A stretch of 64,000 bases of DNA, from NCBI GenBank assembly GCA_030699825.1, contig JAUYKV010000039.1, positions 80,956-144,955 on the forward strand, in the 5' to 3' direction. This document shows positions 53,977 through 63,734 of the stretch, one piece after another. A program made the position numbers and the translations under genes. Below the pieces are notes generated by a model. It saw only the letters and a list, made by a program, of their open reading frames with translations. It searched no databases and was not told where the DNA came from. The DNA is from Pseudomonas sp. (GTDB lineage Bacteria; Pseudomonadota; Gammaproteobacteria; Pseudomonadales; Pseudomonadaceae). Each line of letters starts with the position of its first letter. The stretch's first letter is position 1.

Positions 53977-55317
53977 ATGCATGCGCTGAGTCCTATAGAT
54001 ACCGAACAGGAAGGTTTCGATCCGATTCAAGGGTTGGCGCCGCAACCGCGTAGCGTGGCGGAAACCGGCCTGGCGGACACCTTTCTCGGCGACCTGGTGT
54101 GCAAGCACCTGCACGACGCCGGGGTGCTGGATATGCCGCAGCTGGTGGAGCGTCTGGCGCTGACCGGATCGGTGCTGGAGGAAGTGCTCGGTTACCAGCG
54201 CAAGGACGGCCGCATCGAGGTGCTCGGTCAGAGCGGTGGGCAAGGCCTGCGTTATGGCTTGACCGAACGTGGTAGAAACGCGGCCAAGGATGCCCTGGCG
54301 CGCAGCGGCTATATCGGCCCGGCGCCTTACCCGGTGGAGCGTTATCGGCAATTGCTGGCCGCACAAACGGTGCACGGCAGCCAGATCAATGCCCAGGCCA
54401 TGCGCGAGGCTTTCGCTGGCGTGGTGCTGAATGAAGAATTGCTCGACCAACTCGGCCCGGCGATGAACTCGGGTCGGGCGATCATGATTTACGGGCCGGC
54501 CGGTACCGGCAAGACCTATATCAGCCAACGGCTGATCAACCTGTTCCACGAGGCGGTGTGGATACCCCATGCCATCGCCATCAACGAGACGGTGGTGGAG
54601 ATATTCGACCCCCAGGTGCACAAGCCGCTACCGGTCGAGATCAAGCAGCGCAGCTTGCGCATCGACCAGGGCATCGACCGCCGTCTGCTGCAGTGCCGGC
54701 GGCCGATCATCATCACCGGCGGCGAGCTGACCCTGGATATGCTGGATATCCGCTTCGACCCCTATACCCGGCTGTACCAGGCGCCGCTGCAGCTCAAGGC
54801 GAGTAACGGCATCTTCATCATCGACGACCTCGGCCGCCAGCGGGTGGCGCCGGTGGACCTGTTCAACCGCTGGATCGTGCCGATGGAGGAGAAGAAGGAC
54901 TACCTCAACCTGGGCGGTGGCCGCCATTGCGAAATCCCCTTCGACCTGGTGCTGGTGTTCTCCACCAACCTCAACCCGCTGGAGCTGGCCGACGAGGCCT
55001 TCCTCCGGCGGATCGGCTACAAGCTGCATTTCGACCACCTGCAGCCCGATGAATACCAACGCATCTGGCAGCAGGAGTGCGCAAAACTCGGCATCCCTTA
55101 TGACCCCGAGCTGGTGGCCTATGCCATCGAACAACTGCATCGCCTGGAGGCTCGGCCGCTACTGCCCTGTCATCCGCGCGACCTGCTCGGTATGGCGCTG
55201 GACCGCCAGCGCTACCAGGGCGTGGCTGACGCGCAAGGCCTGACACCCAAGACACTGACCTGGGCCTGGCGCAACTACTTCGTCAGCCTCGAGCGCCAGT
55301 TGCAAATAGGCAAATAG
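53977..55317 (+). CDS. Tad-locus AAA+ ATPase, uncharacterised
   Basis: This 446-residue cytoplasmic protein has an N-terminal segment (residues 30-110) resembling a winged helix. The AAA+ module follows: Walker A MIYGPAGTGKTYISQRLI near 173, Walker B NGIFIIDDLGRQRV near 278, sensor 1 DLVLVFSTNLNPLEL near 323, and an arginine-rich sensor region EAFLRRIGYKLHFD near 340. It is not the TadA secretion ATPase, which is at 62298. It is embedded between the peptidase and rcpC, so a role in pilus assembly or its control is inferred. Not one of the standard Tad components. Confidence 0.8.
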   Translation: MHALSPIDTEQEGFDPIQGLAPQPRSVAETGLADTFLGDLVCKHLHDAGVLDMPQLVERLALTGSVLEEVLGYQRKDGRIEVLGQSGGQGLRYGLTERGRNAAKDALARSGYIGPAPYPVERYRQLLAAQTVHGSQINAQAMREAFAGVVLNEELLDQLGPAMNSGRAIMIYGPAGTGKTYISQRLINLFHEAVWIPHAIAINETVVEIFDPQVHKPLPVEIKQRSLRIDQGIDRRLLQCRRPIIITGGELTLDMLDIRFDPYTRLYQAPLQLKASNGIFIIDDLGRQRVAPVDLFNRWIVPMEEKKDYLNLGGGRHCEIPFDLVLVFSTNLNPLELADEAFLRRIGYKLHFDHLQPDEYQRIWQQECAKLGIPYDPELVAYAIEQLHRLEARPLLPCHPRDLLGMALDRQRYQGVADAQGLTPKTLTWAWRNYFVSLERQLQIGK

Positions 55318-55353
55318 ATAGTACGACGCCAGTCGAATCAAGGAGGCACCGTC

Positions 55354-56163
55354 ATGAACTCTCGCACGCTTTTGTTGATCGGTCTTTCACTCATACTCGG
55401 CCTGGGTGCGGCCTTTATGGCCAACACCTGGCTGAGCGCACGGCTCAATGCCGCCCCGGACGACAACCTGAAAAATGTGGTGGTGGCCACGCTGGAGATC
55501 CCCTTCGGCCAGATGGTCGAGGCCCAGCACGTCACCCTGGTGCGCATGCCCAATGACACGGTGCCGGACGATGCCTTCGACGCCACCGACAAGGTGGTGG
55601 GCAAGATCGCCACCTTCACCATGCTGCGTGGCGACATCGTGCGCGGCGCACGCCTCGCCGAGCACCTCGGCGGCAGCACCCTGGCCTCGCTGATCGACAA
55701 GGACAAACGCGCCATCTCGGTGCGGGTCGACGACGTGGTCGGCGTCGGCGGCTTCCTGCTGCCGGGTAATCGAGTCGACGTGCTGGCGACCAAGAAGGCT
55801 GGCGGCAGCGGTAACAATTCCGAGGCAGAAACCATCCTCGAGGATCTGAGGGTATTGGCGGTGGACCAGACTGCCAGTACCGACAAGACCCAGCCGGTGG
55901 TGGTGCGCGCGGTGACCCTGGAGATGACCCCGGAAGAGACCGAGATCCTGGTCAAGGCGCAGAGCGAAGGCAAACTGCAACTGGCTCTGCGCAACCCGCT
56001 GGATAACGAGAAAAAGCCATTAGTAGAGGAAGCGGTGGCCATGGTCGAAGCGCCGGCGCCCAAGCCAGCACCCAAGCCGATAGTGCGCCGCAGCAGCGGA
56101 GTCACTAGTGGCGTCACCATTATTCGCGGCATCGATGTGCAGGCGACCAAGGTTCAGCTGTAG
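55354..56163 (+). CDS. cpaB: Flp pilus assembly protein CpaB (RcpC)
   Basis: This 269-residue periplasmic protein is anchored by one N-terminal helix (TLLLIGLSLILGLGAAFMAN). A SAF domain follows (VVVATLEIPFGQMVEAQHVT; RGDIVRGARLAEHLGG). The RcpC-type C-terminal part has ISVRVDDVVGVGGFLLPGNR and VDVLATKK. It works with the secretin encoded downstream. AAGGAGG precedes the ATG by 8 nt. Confidence 0.92.
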   Translation: MNSRTLLLIGLSLILGLGAAFMANTWLSARLNAAPDDNLKNVVVATLEIPFGQMVEAQHVTLVRMPNDTVPDDAFDATDKVVGKIATFTMLRGDIVRGARLAEHLGGSTLASLIDKDKRAISVRVDDVVGVGGFLLPGNRVDVLATKKAGGSGNNSEAETILEDLRVLAVDQTASTDKTQPVVVRAVTLEMTPEETEILVKAQSEGKLQLALRNPLDNEKKPLVEEAVAMVEAPAPKPAPKPIVRRSSGVTSGVTIIRGIDVQATKVQL

Positions 56164-56358
56164 GGGCTTTGCAGGTGAGGGGTGAAGGGTGAGGGGTGAG
56201 GTGGAGCGAAGCAGAGCAGAGCAGAGCTGAGGTAACGGCTGTTTCCTCATCCCTGATTCCCCATCCCCTGGGATGAGGCAACAGTAACGGTAATCGCATC
56301 GGCACGTCCGGTGCTCCTGATAGGCAGGTAAAGCGCAAAACCACGCAAGGAGTAGGGC

Positions 56359-57861
56359 ATGGATATCATCCGGAGAATCGGGGCATTCGCGTTGTACGTT
56401 CTCTTCTTCATCGGCGGGGGCGCAGGGCTGCTGTCGAGCGCTGTGCTGCAGGCTGCCGAACCGGCGGTCAGTGCCATGCCGGCGGCCAATGTCAGCAATA
56501 TTCAGGTGCCGATATACAAATCGCGGGTGCTGACCACCCGTGCGCCGGTGAAGAAGGTGTCGGTGGGTAACCCGGAAATTGCAGACATCCTGGTCACCAG
56601 CCCGACCCAGTTGTATTTGCTCGGGCGCGCCCTGGGCAGCACCAACGTATTGCTCTGGGACAGCCGCAACCGCCTGATCGACAGCCTCGACCTCGAGGTG
56701 GTGCATGACCTCGGCGGGCTCAAGTCCAAGCTGCATGAATTGCTGCCCAACGAGGAAATCTCGGTGTACAGCGCCCAGGGTGCCCTGGTACTGCGCGGCC
56801 AGGTGGGCAGTGCGGCGGCGATGGATAATGCGGTCAAACTGGCCAAGACCTATACCGCGCAAACCGCCAGCGTGGTGCAGGGTGAGGGCGAGGCCGCAGT
56901 GGCGGCGCCGACCCAGTCGCTGGAGGTGATCAATCTGCTCACCGTCGGCGGCAGCCAGCAGGTGATGCTCGAGGTCAAGGTCGCGGAGATGAAGCGCAGC
57001 CTGGTCAAGAGTCTCGATGTGCGCTTCAACGCCCTGGACTTCGGATCTTCCAGTCGCTGGAGCGGCGGCGGTGCTAATAATGGCCTGACGCCGGGCGGCG
57101 CGATTCTTCCGGCTGGTACCCTGCTCGGCGACGGCAGGGGCCTGTTCGCCCAGTTCCTCTCGGGCGATTTTCTCTTCAACGTTGCGTTGGATGCGGCCAG
57201 GGACGATGGTTCGGCCAAGGTACTGGCAGAGCCGACCCTGACCACCCTGACCGGGCAGCAGGCCGAATTCATTTCCGGCGGCGAGTTCCCCATCCCGGTG
57301 TCCGATGATGATGGCATCACCATCGAGTTCAAGGAGTTCGGTGTCGGGGTGAAATTCCTCCCGGTGGTGCTCGACTCGGGGCGGATCAACCTCAACCTGA
57401 ATGTCTCGGTCAGCGAGTTGGTGTCGACCAATAGCCTGGTAGTGGATACAGGGGTTGCTGCAGGTGTCTCCGCTGTGCTGGTGCCGGCGCTGACCAAGCG
57501 CAGCGCGCAGTCCACCGTCGAGTTGGGCAATGGCCAGACCATCGCCATCGCCGGCTTGATCAGCGAAAACACCCGCGACTTCGTCAGCCGCTTCCCGGGG
57601 CTCGGCGATATCCCAGTGCTCGGTCAACTGTTTCGCAGCCAGGAGTTCGTCAACGGTGAAACCGAACTGGTGATCATGGTGACGCCGCACCTGGCCAAGC
57701 CAATAGATGCCCGCACCGTGCGTTTGCCTACCGAGAAATTCGTTGAGCCGAGCGATGTGGACTTCTACCTGCTCGGCAAGACCAAGGGGCGTGGGATGGG
57801 CCGTCAGGTGCCGGTCAGCCTCGGGACCAGCGAGGGCAGTTTTGGTCACGATCTGGATTAG
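56359..57861 (+). CDS. cpaC: Tad secretin CpaC (RcpA)
   Basis: This 500-residue outer-membrane secretin forms the pilus channel. An N-terminal signal or anchor segment (IGAFALYVLFFIGGGAGLLS) leads to a pilus-formation/BON region (LTTRAPVKKVSVGNPEIADI; GRALGSTNVLLWDSRNRLID). The secretin core has VMLEVKVAEMKRSLVKSLDV, LAEPTLTTLTGQQAEFISGG and ELVIMVTPHLAKPI. The gap upstream (56164-56358) has GA-rich tandem repeats but no gene. Confidence 0.94.
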   Translation: MDIIRRIGAFALYVLFFIGGGAGLLSSAVLQAAEPAVSAMPAANVSNIQVPIYKSRVLTTRAPVKKVSVGNPEIADILVTSPTQLYLLGRALGSTNVLLWDSRNRLIDSLDLEVVHDLGGLKSKLHELLPNEEISVYSAQGALVLRGQVGSAAAMDNAVKLAKTYTAQTASVVQGEGEAAVAAPTQSLEVINLLTVGGSQQVMLEVKVAEMKRSLVKSLDVRFNALDFGSSSRWSGGGANNGLTPGGAILPAGTLLGDGRGLFAQFLSGDFLFNVALDAARDDGSAKVLAEPTLTTLTGQQAEFISGGEFPIPVSDDDGITIEFKEFGVGVKFLPVVLDSGRINLNLNVSVSELVSTNSLVVDTGVAAGVSAVLVPALTKRSAQSTVELGNGQTIAIAGLISENTRDFVSRFPGLGDIPVLGQLFRSQEFVNGETELVIMVTPHLAKPIDARTVRLPTEKFVEPSDVDFYLLGKTKGRGMGRQVPVSLGTSEGSFGHDLD

Positions 57862-57946
57862 GTGTGGGTGTGATGTAGGAGCCTGGAGATCCGGCGTACC
57901 AACAATGAATTGACTGGAACGCGGGATCGCAGGATCGCCAGCAAGT

Positions 57947-58154
57947 CGTAGGTTGGGTTAGCGGCGGTGGCAGTCCCGGGCAAGTCACAGATTCGAGGCG
58001 CCGCGTAACCCAACAGGGCGTCAGCAGGTACGCCGCAATGATGGGTTAGACGTAGGTTGGGTTAGCGGCAGTGGCAGGCCCGGGCAAGTCACAGATTCGA
58101 GGCGCCGCGTAACCCAACAGGACGTCAGCAGGTACGCCGCAATGATGGGTTACG
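57947..58154. repeat. Two tandem copies of a 104-bp REP-like palindrome
   Basis: CGTAGGTTGGGTTAGCGGC...GCCGCGTAACCCAACAGG with a tail CAGCAGGTACGCCGCAATGA occurs at 57947-58049 and again at 58051-58154 with four or five changes. The remaining part of 57862-58294 ends in GGCGGCTAACCCATCCTAC and has no gene. It interrupts the Tad locus between cpaC and the lipoprotein gene. Confidence 0.8.
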
Positions 58155-58294
58155 CCGCGCAGAAAATGCGGTCTTGCCGGGCATCACCTGGGCGGCTAAC
58201 CCATCCTACAAAGGCATGCTGACCGGCCGGGTCAAGTTTGAAAAGGTGGCTCGCCTGGCGGGCCGCACAGGATCAACCAGTGGAGGCAACCACC

Positions 58295-58567
58295 ATGAAA
58301 CGCACGATCATTGTGACGCTGCTGTTGCTAGGGCCAAGCGGTTGCATGACCTATGACGAAGGGCGGGTCGGGCCGTTGGGCTACAGCGTGTACGAGACCC
58401 ACTACCAGCAGATCGCCGACAAGCAACTGGCCGCCAACCCGGGCACGGAAATTTCGCCCACCGGCACCGACGGCCCGCTGACCGAAAAAGTCATGGATGG
58501 CTACCGCGGCGTAACCGGCGATGCGGCCCAGGTCGCCCAGCCGATCCAGATCAATATTGGTAATTGA
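58295..58567 (+). CDS. Small lipoprotein of the Tad locus
   Basis: This 90-residue protein has a signal peptide (MKRTIIVTLLLLGPSGC) and the lipobox Cys at residue 17. The mature part is short and acidic (MTYDEGRVGPLGYSVYETHY). ATG 58295 has GGAGG upstream. Its place after cpaC suggests a CpaD/TadD-like role in secretin support, but no family similarity is visible. Confidence 0.8.
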   Translation: MKRTIIVTLLLLGPSGCMTYDEGRVGPLGYSVYETHYQQIADKQLAANPGTEISPTGTDGPLTEKVMDGYRGVTGDAAQVAQPIQINIGN

Positions 58568-58578
58568 GGGTTACGATC

Positions 58579-59931
58579 ATGAAACCCCATATGCAACGGC
58601 CATTCACCGCGACGCCAGCGCGCCAGCGCGGGGCGGTGATGGTGCTGATCGTGATTGCCCTGGCTTCCATATTGTTGATGGGCGCTTTGGCCTTGGACGG
58701 CGGGCATATGTTGCTGAACAAGACGCGCCTGCAGAATGCAGTGGATGCGGCTGCGTTGAGTGGGGCCAAGACTTTGAGTCAGGTGAGTGGCGTTCCCACT
58801 GGCTATCTAGCTGCGGTAGCCGCGGCGCGGAATACCCTGGCAAGCAATGCCTATGCCGATGGCAACGGCGAGCTGGCCGATGCTGTCGATACTCCAGAAT
58901 TTGTTATTCATGTGGAATTTTCCGATAGCGTCTACGGACCTTTCTTCAACCCCCCAGTGTCGACGGAGCCCCGCTATGTACGGGTGTCGGTGCCGAACTA
59001 CCGACTGGATTGGTTTTTTTGGGGAGCCTTACAGGCGATAGGCAATGGCGTCGCACCGGACAAGGCGGTGGCGGCCATCGCCACTGCCGGGCCGAGCCCC
59101 TCCGCCGCACCCTGCAAGATCGAGCCTATCTTGGTCTGTGGTGACCCCAATGATGACCCCGCTGACAATGGTGGGGATTCCTATTGGGGTTACGGCTACG
59201 GCGACCTGGAAGTACTCAAGAGTGCAGCCGGCAATCAGCCGGAGATTGGTCCGGGCAACTTCCAGTTGTTGCGCCTAGATGACGCTAAAGGGGCCAACGA
59301 CCTGCGCACCGCGCTGGCCGGTGGCATCGAGAAATGCAATGTGGTCGACGATGAGGTGGGTACCGAGCCTGGTAACACTGTGGGTCCGGTGGCTCAGGGG
59401 CTGAATACCCGCTTCGGCGTGTACAACGGCCCGGGCATGAGCGCCACCGATTATCCGCCGGACTGGGTTACCGAGTTCACTGATCCGAAGATGACCTACA
59501 ACGACAGCACCTCGCCGCCGCGGGTCGAACACCAGGGGCAGGAGGTCATCTCGGATGGTGGGAACCTGATTGCCGGCGGTACGGAGCTTTACGACCTGAA
59601 CGACTGGCTAGCGGACAGTACCGCTTGTGCCACGTCCGGCACCTGCGCCGGCGCCCGCGAGCGACGCATGCTGAATATCGTGATTGGCAACTGCGATGGG
59701 GTCTCAGGCGGGCAGGTCGATGTGCCGGTGCTGGACTTTGGCTGCTTCTTCCTGTTGCAGACTGTTGCCCAGTCGGGGGTCGAAGCCCAGGTGTTCGGTC
59801 AGTTTGTCAAGGAGTGCGAGGGCGATGGCGTGGCCGGGCCGGTGCCGAGCGAGGATGTCGGCCCGAACATCATTCAGCTGTACAAGACCTACTTCAACGG
59901 CGGCATTGATGATCCGAGCCACGATTCCTAG
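58579..59931 (+). CDS. tadG: TadG-like pilus assembly protein
   Basis: This 450-residue protein has the TadE/G pseudopilin-type N-terminus: RQRGAVMVLIVIALASILLM followed by ALDGGHMLLNKTRLQNAVDA and AALSGAKTLSQ, with one membrane helix. The long periplasmic part is rich in Gly, Asp and Cys. It contacts the pilus base in the envelope. ATG 58579 is 11 bp after the lipoprotein stop. Confidence 0.87.
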   Translation: MKPHMQRPFTATPARQRGAVMVLIVIALASILLMGALALDGGHMLLNKTRLQNAVDAAALSGAKTLSQVSGVPTGYLAAVAAARNTLASNAYADGNGELADAVDTPEFVIHVEFSDSVYGPFFNPPVSTEPRYVRVSVPNYRLDWFFWGALQAIGNGVAPDKAVAAIATAGPSPSAAPCKIEPILVCGDPNDDPADNGGDSYWGYGYGDLEVLKSAAGNQPEIGPGNFQLLRLDDAKGANDLRTALAGGIEKCNVVDDEVGTEPGNTVGPVAQGLNTRFGVYNGPGMSATDYPPDWVTEFTDPKMTYNDSTSPPRVEHQGQEVISDGGNLIAGGTELYDLNDWLADSTACATSGTCAGARERRMLNIVIGNCDGVSGGQVDVPVLDFGCFFLLQTVAQSGVEAQVFGQFVKECEGDGVAGPVPSEDVGPNIIQLYKTYFNGGIDDPSHDS

Positions 59932-60054
59932 ACGGTTTCGCCTAGCGATTGGTCGGTGTAACTCGGATGAAATCCGGGGAGGCGCAAGCCTCGTGTAACT
60001 CCGGTGCCGGATTGTATCCGGGCTACGGTCAGCTCAGTTACTGGGAGGTGTTCC

Positions 60055-60546
60055 ATGCACAATCGTTCATTCAAGCCCGGCCAGGCCCAGTGCGGCGTGG
60101 CTATGGTCGAGTTCGCCATCACTCTGCCGCTGCTGTTGCTGCTGTTGCTGGCCATTGGTGAGTTCGGGCGCATGCTCTACCACTACAACAACCTGCTGCA
60201 GGCCAACCGCGATGCAGTGCGCTACCTGGCTGGGCAAGCCTGGAATGCCAACCTCGGAAAGGTCGAGGTTGATCCGATCAGTCCGATTGATCCAGCGTTG
60301 GAGGCTGCGACGAAGAGTCTTGCGGTCTACGGTGTGCCCGTGCCCCAACCCGGCAAGGAGGTGGTGCCGGTGAACGATTCTAGCGAACTGCAGGTTGAGA
60401 TCCGCGCGGTGGACACCGAGCACGTCCGGGTCACCACCCGTTATGTGTTCAAACCGGTGATCGGCAACAGCCTGCCGGCACTGATCGGCAATGCCATCCC
60501 GCTGAATATCCCGCTGGTGGCTACCACTGTGATGAGGGGGCTGTGA
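60055..60546 (+). CDS. tadE: TadE-family pseudopilin
   Basis: This 163-residue pseudopilin has the cleavable N-terminus GQAQCGVAMVEFAITLPLLL and a hydrophobic helix, then IGEFGRMLYHYNNLLQANRD. The Glu in VEFA is the conserved pilin-type residue. ATG 60055 has GGGAGG upstream. It overlaps the next gene by one base (TGATG). Confidence 0.9.
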   Translation: MHNRSFKPGQAQCGVAMVEFAITLPLLLLLLLAIGEFGRMLYHYNNLLQANRDAVRYLAGQAWNANLGKVEVDPISPIDPALEAATKSLAVYGVPVPQPGKEVVPVNDSSELQVEIRAVDTEHVRVTTRYVFKPVIGNSLPALIGNAIPLNIPLVATTVMRGL

Positions 60547-61076
60547 TGAAATCGATGAGCAGACAGCGCATGCGCGGGGTGTACGTGGTGGAGTTCGCCA
60601 TTATTGGCCTGCTGCTGTTCACTCTGCTTTTCGGCGTTCTGGAAATGGGTCGCCTGTATTTCACGGTCAATGCTCTGGACGAGGTGGTGCGCCGCGGCGC
60701 GCGCCTTGCGGCGGTGTGTGATCCCAGCGATCCGCTAGAAGTGGAAAAAATACTGCGCCGGGCCATCTTCAACGATATCGACGACCCTGGTCCTAGCACG
60801 CTGATCGGCAGCTTGGAAACTGGGCATCTGACCCTGGACTATCTGGACGAGAACGGCGCCAAGGTGGCCAATCCGGGTGACACGGGCTTCTCGTCTATTC
60901 GTTACGTCCAGTTCAGCATCAATGATCCGGACCCGCTCAGTACCAAAAAGAAGTTCACCTTCAATTTACTGATCCCTGGATTTTCCGGCGGGTTCATCCT
61001 GCCGACATTCAGGTCGACCATTCCCCGCGAAAGCCTTGGTCGCCATGCCGAGAGCACGGAGATCACACCATGCTGA
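60546..61076 (+). CDS. TadE/TadF-like pseudopilin
   Basis: This 176-residue protein, related to the preceding one, has RMRGVYVVEFAIIGLLLFTL, then FGVLEMGRLYFTVNALDEVV and RRGARLAAVCDPSDP. It probably forms the second minor pseudopilin (TadF position). ATG 60546 is coupled to tadE, and it overlaps tadZ by 7 bp. Confidence 0.88.
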   Translation: MKSMSRQRMRGVYVVEFAIIGLLLFTLLFGVLEMGRLYFTVNALDEVVRRGARLAAVCDPSDPLEVEKILRRAIFNDIDDPGPSTLIGSLETGHLTLDYLDENGAKVANPGDTGFSSIRYVQFSINDPDPLSTKKKFTFNLLIPGFSGGFILPTFRSTIPRESLGRHAESTEITPC

Positions 61077-62308
61077 ATCTCAGAGAGACCCCAATACCAT
61101 CCAGTTCGCCCAGCAAGCAGGGCTTGCACCTGCTGATCAGCAGCCGCGATGCGGATGCCTTGCAGCACCTAAATGGCATCTGCCGGCGTGCTCCCGGCAT
61201 GCAGGTGAATACCCGTCTGGTCAGCAACGGGCATACCGATCCACTCTATGGGCTGGAGCAGAAACCGGATTTCCTCTTGCTGCGGGTCAGCCACCTGTGG
61301 CGCGAGGAATTGGCCGCGCTGTTGCAACACCCGATCCAGGATCGTCCGCCATTGCTGGTCTGCGGCCCGCTGGAGGAGCGCGAGGGCATTCGCCTGGCGA
61401 TGCAGGCCGGCGCCCGCGACTTTTTGCCGGAGCCGGTGGCCGCCGAGGAGTTGCTGGCAGCCCTGGGCCGCATGGTCATGGAAACCCGCTCCAGCAGCGG
61501 CTCGACCGGCAAGCTGGTGGCGGTGATGAATGCCAAGGGCGGTTCCGGTGCCACCTTGCTGGCCTGCAACCTGGCCCATCAACTCAGTGTCAAGGGTGGC
61601 AGCGTTCTGCTGCTGGATCTCGACCTGCAATTCGGCAGCGTCGCCCATTACCTCGATGTGCGGCCCAACCACAGCCATGTCGAGGTGCTGCAACAGATCG
61701 GCGAGATGGACAGCGTGGCGCTGCGCGGCTTCTGCAGCCACTTCAGCCCGAGCCTGCACGTTCTCGGCGGCCGCGAGCACGAGCTGTGCCTGCCGCAGGA
61801 CGTGCATATCGAACATCTCGAGGCTCTGTTGCAACTGGCGCGCAGCAGCTACGACTGGGTGGTGGTGGATCTGCCGCGGCAGATCGATCACCTCACCGGC
61901 ATCACCCTGGAGCAGGCCGACCGGGTCTATATCGTGGTGCAGCAGAGCCTCAGCCACCTCAAGGATGCCAGCCGCCTGGCGCGCATCCTGCGCGATGAGC
62001 TGGGGGTGCGCGGCGAGAGCCTGCAGGTGGTGGTCAACCGCTACAACAAGTCCGACCCCATCACCCTGCGCGATATCGCCACGGCGTTGCGTTGCAGCGA
62101 ACTGCAAAAGTTGCCCAACGACTTCGCACTGGTCAGTCAGAGTCAGAACACCGGCGTGCCCCTTGACCTGCATGCGCCGCGCGCACCTATCACCCTGGCG
62201 CTGCAAGAGCTGAGCAAGGAATTGCTCGGCAAGCAGGCAGGCACCGAACAGGGCCTGTTCAAACGCACCTTCAACCGTTTTTTCGGGGGAGAGAGCCATG
62301 CTCAGTGA
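61070..62308 (+). CDS. tadZ: Pilus localisation ATPase TadZ (CpaE)
   Basis: This 412-residue MinD/ParA-like protein positions the Tad machine. The N-terminal receiver-like domain (about 10-125) has [20 protein letters not shown] and [20 protein letters not shown]. The ATPase half has the deviant P-loop [20 protein letters not shown] near residue 154 and [20 protein letters not shown] near 263. It overlaps tadA by 11 bp. Confidence 0.93.
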   Translation: MLNLRETPIPSSSPSKQGLHLLISSRDADALQHLNGICRRAPGMQVNTRLVSNGHTDPLYGLEQKPDFLLLRVSHLWREELAALLQHPIQDRPPLLVCGPLEEREGIRLAMQAGARDFLPEPVAAEELLAALGRMVMETRSSSGSTGKLVAVMNAKGGSGATLLACNLAHQLSVKGGSVLLLDLDLQFGSVAHYLDVRPNHSHVEVLQQIGEMDSVALRGFCSHFSPSLHVLGGREHELCLPQDVHIEHLEALLQLARSSYDWVVVDLPRQIDHLTGITLEQADRVYIVVQQSLSHLKDASRLARILRDELGVRGESLQVVVNRYNKSDPITLRDIATALRCSELQKLPNDFALVSQSQNTGVPLDLHAPRAPITLALQELSKELLGKQAGTEQGLFKRTFNRFFGGESHAQ

Positions 62309-63734
62309 ATTTCGTAATCGCTTGCGTCAGCAGCCGATCAAGGCTGTTGCACCGGCGCCGGCCGAACCGACCGGCGAAGGCGCACCCGGCCAGGAGATGA
62401 TGGCCTGGGAGCACATCACCCCGGATGAACTCTACGAAACCAAGACCCACCTCAGCCCGGTGGAAACTGAGTGGCGGGAGAAGATCTACCAGCAGTTGCT
62501 CAAGGTCATGGACCTGTCGCTGCTCGACTCCCTGGAGCCGGCCGATGCCGTGCGGCAGATTCGCGACATCTGCCTGCGCCTGCTGGACGACCATAGCGCG
62601 CCGGTGAGCGCGACCAGCCGCCAGCTGATCATCAAGCAGATCACCGACGAGGTGCTCGGGTTGGGGCCGCTGGAGCCGTTGTTGGCCGATCACAGCGTGT
62701 CGGACATCCTGGTCAACGGCCATGCCTCGGTCTACGTCGAACGCTTCGGCAAGCTGCAACGCACCGATGTGCGCTTTCGCGACGACCAGCATCTGATGAA
62801 TATCATCGACCGCATCGTTTCCAATCTTGGCCGGCGTATCGATGAGTCCTCGCCGCTGGTCGACGCGCGACTCAAAGACGGCTCACGGGTCAATGCGATC
62901 ATCCCGCCGCTGGCCATCGACGGGCCGAGCGTGTCGATCCGCCGCTTTGCGGTGGATCTGCTCAGCAGCGAGAGCCTGGTGCAGATGGGCACCCTGACCC
63001 CGGCCATCGCCCTGATGCTCAAGGCCATCGTTCGCGGCCGTCTGAATGTGTTGATCTCCGGCGGTACCGGTAGCGGCAAGACCACCATGCTCAATGTGCT
63101 GTCCAGCTTCATTCCGCATAACGAGCGCATCGTCACCATCGAGGACTCGGCCGAGCTGCAGCTGCAGCAGCCGCATGTAGTACGCCTGGAAACCCGGCCG
63201 CCGAACATCGAAGGCCGTGGCGAGGTGAACCAGCGCGAGCTGGTGCGCAACAGCCTGCGCATGCGCCCGGACCGCATCGTCATCGGCGAGGTGCGTGGCG
63301 CCGAGGCGCTGGACATGCTGACGGCGATGAACACCGGCCACGATGGCTCGCTGACCACCATCCATGCCAATACCGCGCGTGATGCCCTGGGCCGGATCGA
63401 GAACATGGTGTCGATGACCGGTGCGACCTTCCCGATCAAGGCCATGCGCCAGCAGATCGCCTCGGCCATCGACGTGGTGATCCAGTTGGAGCGTCAGGAG
63501 GATGGCAAGCGGCGCCTGATCAGCGTGCAGGAGATCAATGGCATGGAGGGTGAGATCATCACCATGACCGAGATATTCGCCTTCGTCCGCCGCGGTATGG
63601 GCGAGCACGGCGAGGTGCTCGGTGATTACCGATCGACCGGCATGGTGCCGGCCTTCCGTGATGTGTTGGCTAAACGCGGCATCGAGTTGCCGCTTAATCT
63701 GTTCCGCCCGGAATGGATGGAGGGGCAGTCATGA
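62298..63734 (+). CDS. tadA: Tad secretion ATPase TadA (CpaF)
   Basis: This 478-residue hexameric ATPase powers Flp assembly. Its N-terminal domain has [20 protein letters not shown] near residue 120. Walker A is [16 protein letters not shown] near 252, the Asp box [14 protein letters not shown] near 277, and Walker [21 protein letters not shown] near 328. The His box is in [18 protein letters not shown] near 352. It overlaps tadB by 4 bp. Confidence 0.96.
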   Translation: MLSEFRNRLRQQPIKAVAPAPAEPTGEGAPGQEMMAWEHITPDELYETKTHLSPVETEWREKIYQQLLKVMDLSLLDSLEPADAVRQIRDICLRLLDDHSAPVSATSRQLIIKQITDEVLGLGPLEPLLADHSVSDILVNGHASVYVERFGKLQRTDVRFRDDQHLMNIIDRIVSNLGRRIDESSPLVDARLKDGSRVNAIIPPLAIDGPSVSIRRFAVDLLSSESLVQMGTLTPAIALMLKAIVRGRLNVLISGGTGSGKTTMLNVLSSFIPHNERIVTIEDSAELQLQQPHVVRLETRPPNIEGRGEVNQRELVRNSLRMRPDRIVIGEVRGAEALDMLTAMNTGHDGSLTTIHANTARDALGRIENMVSMTGATFPIKAMRQQIASAIDVVIQLERQEDGKRRLISVQEINGMEGEIITMTEIFAFVRRGMGEHGEVLGDYRSTGMVPAFRDVLAKRGIELPLNLFRPEWMEGQS

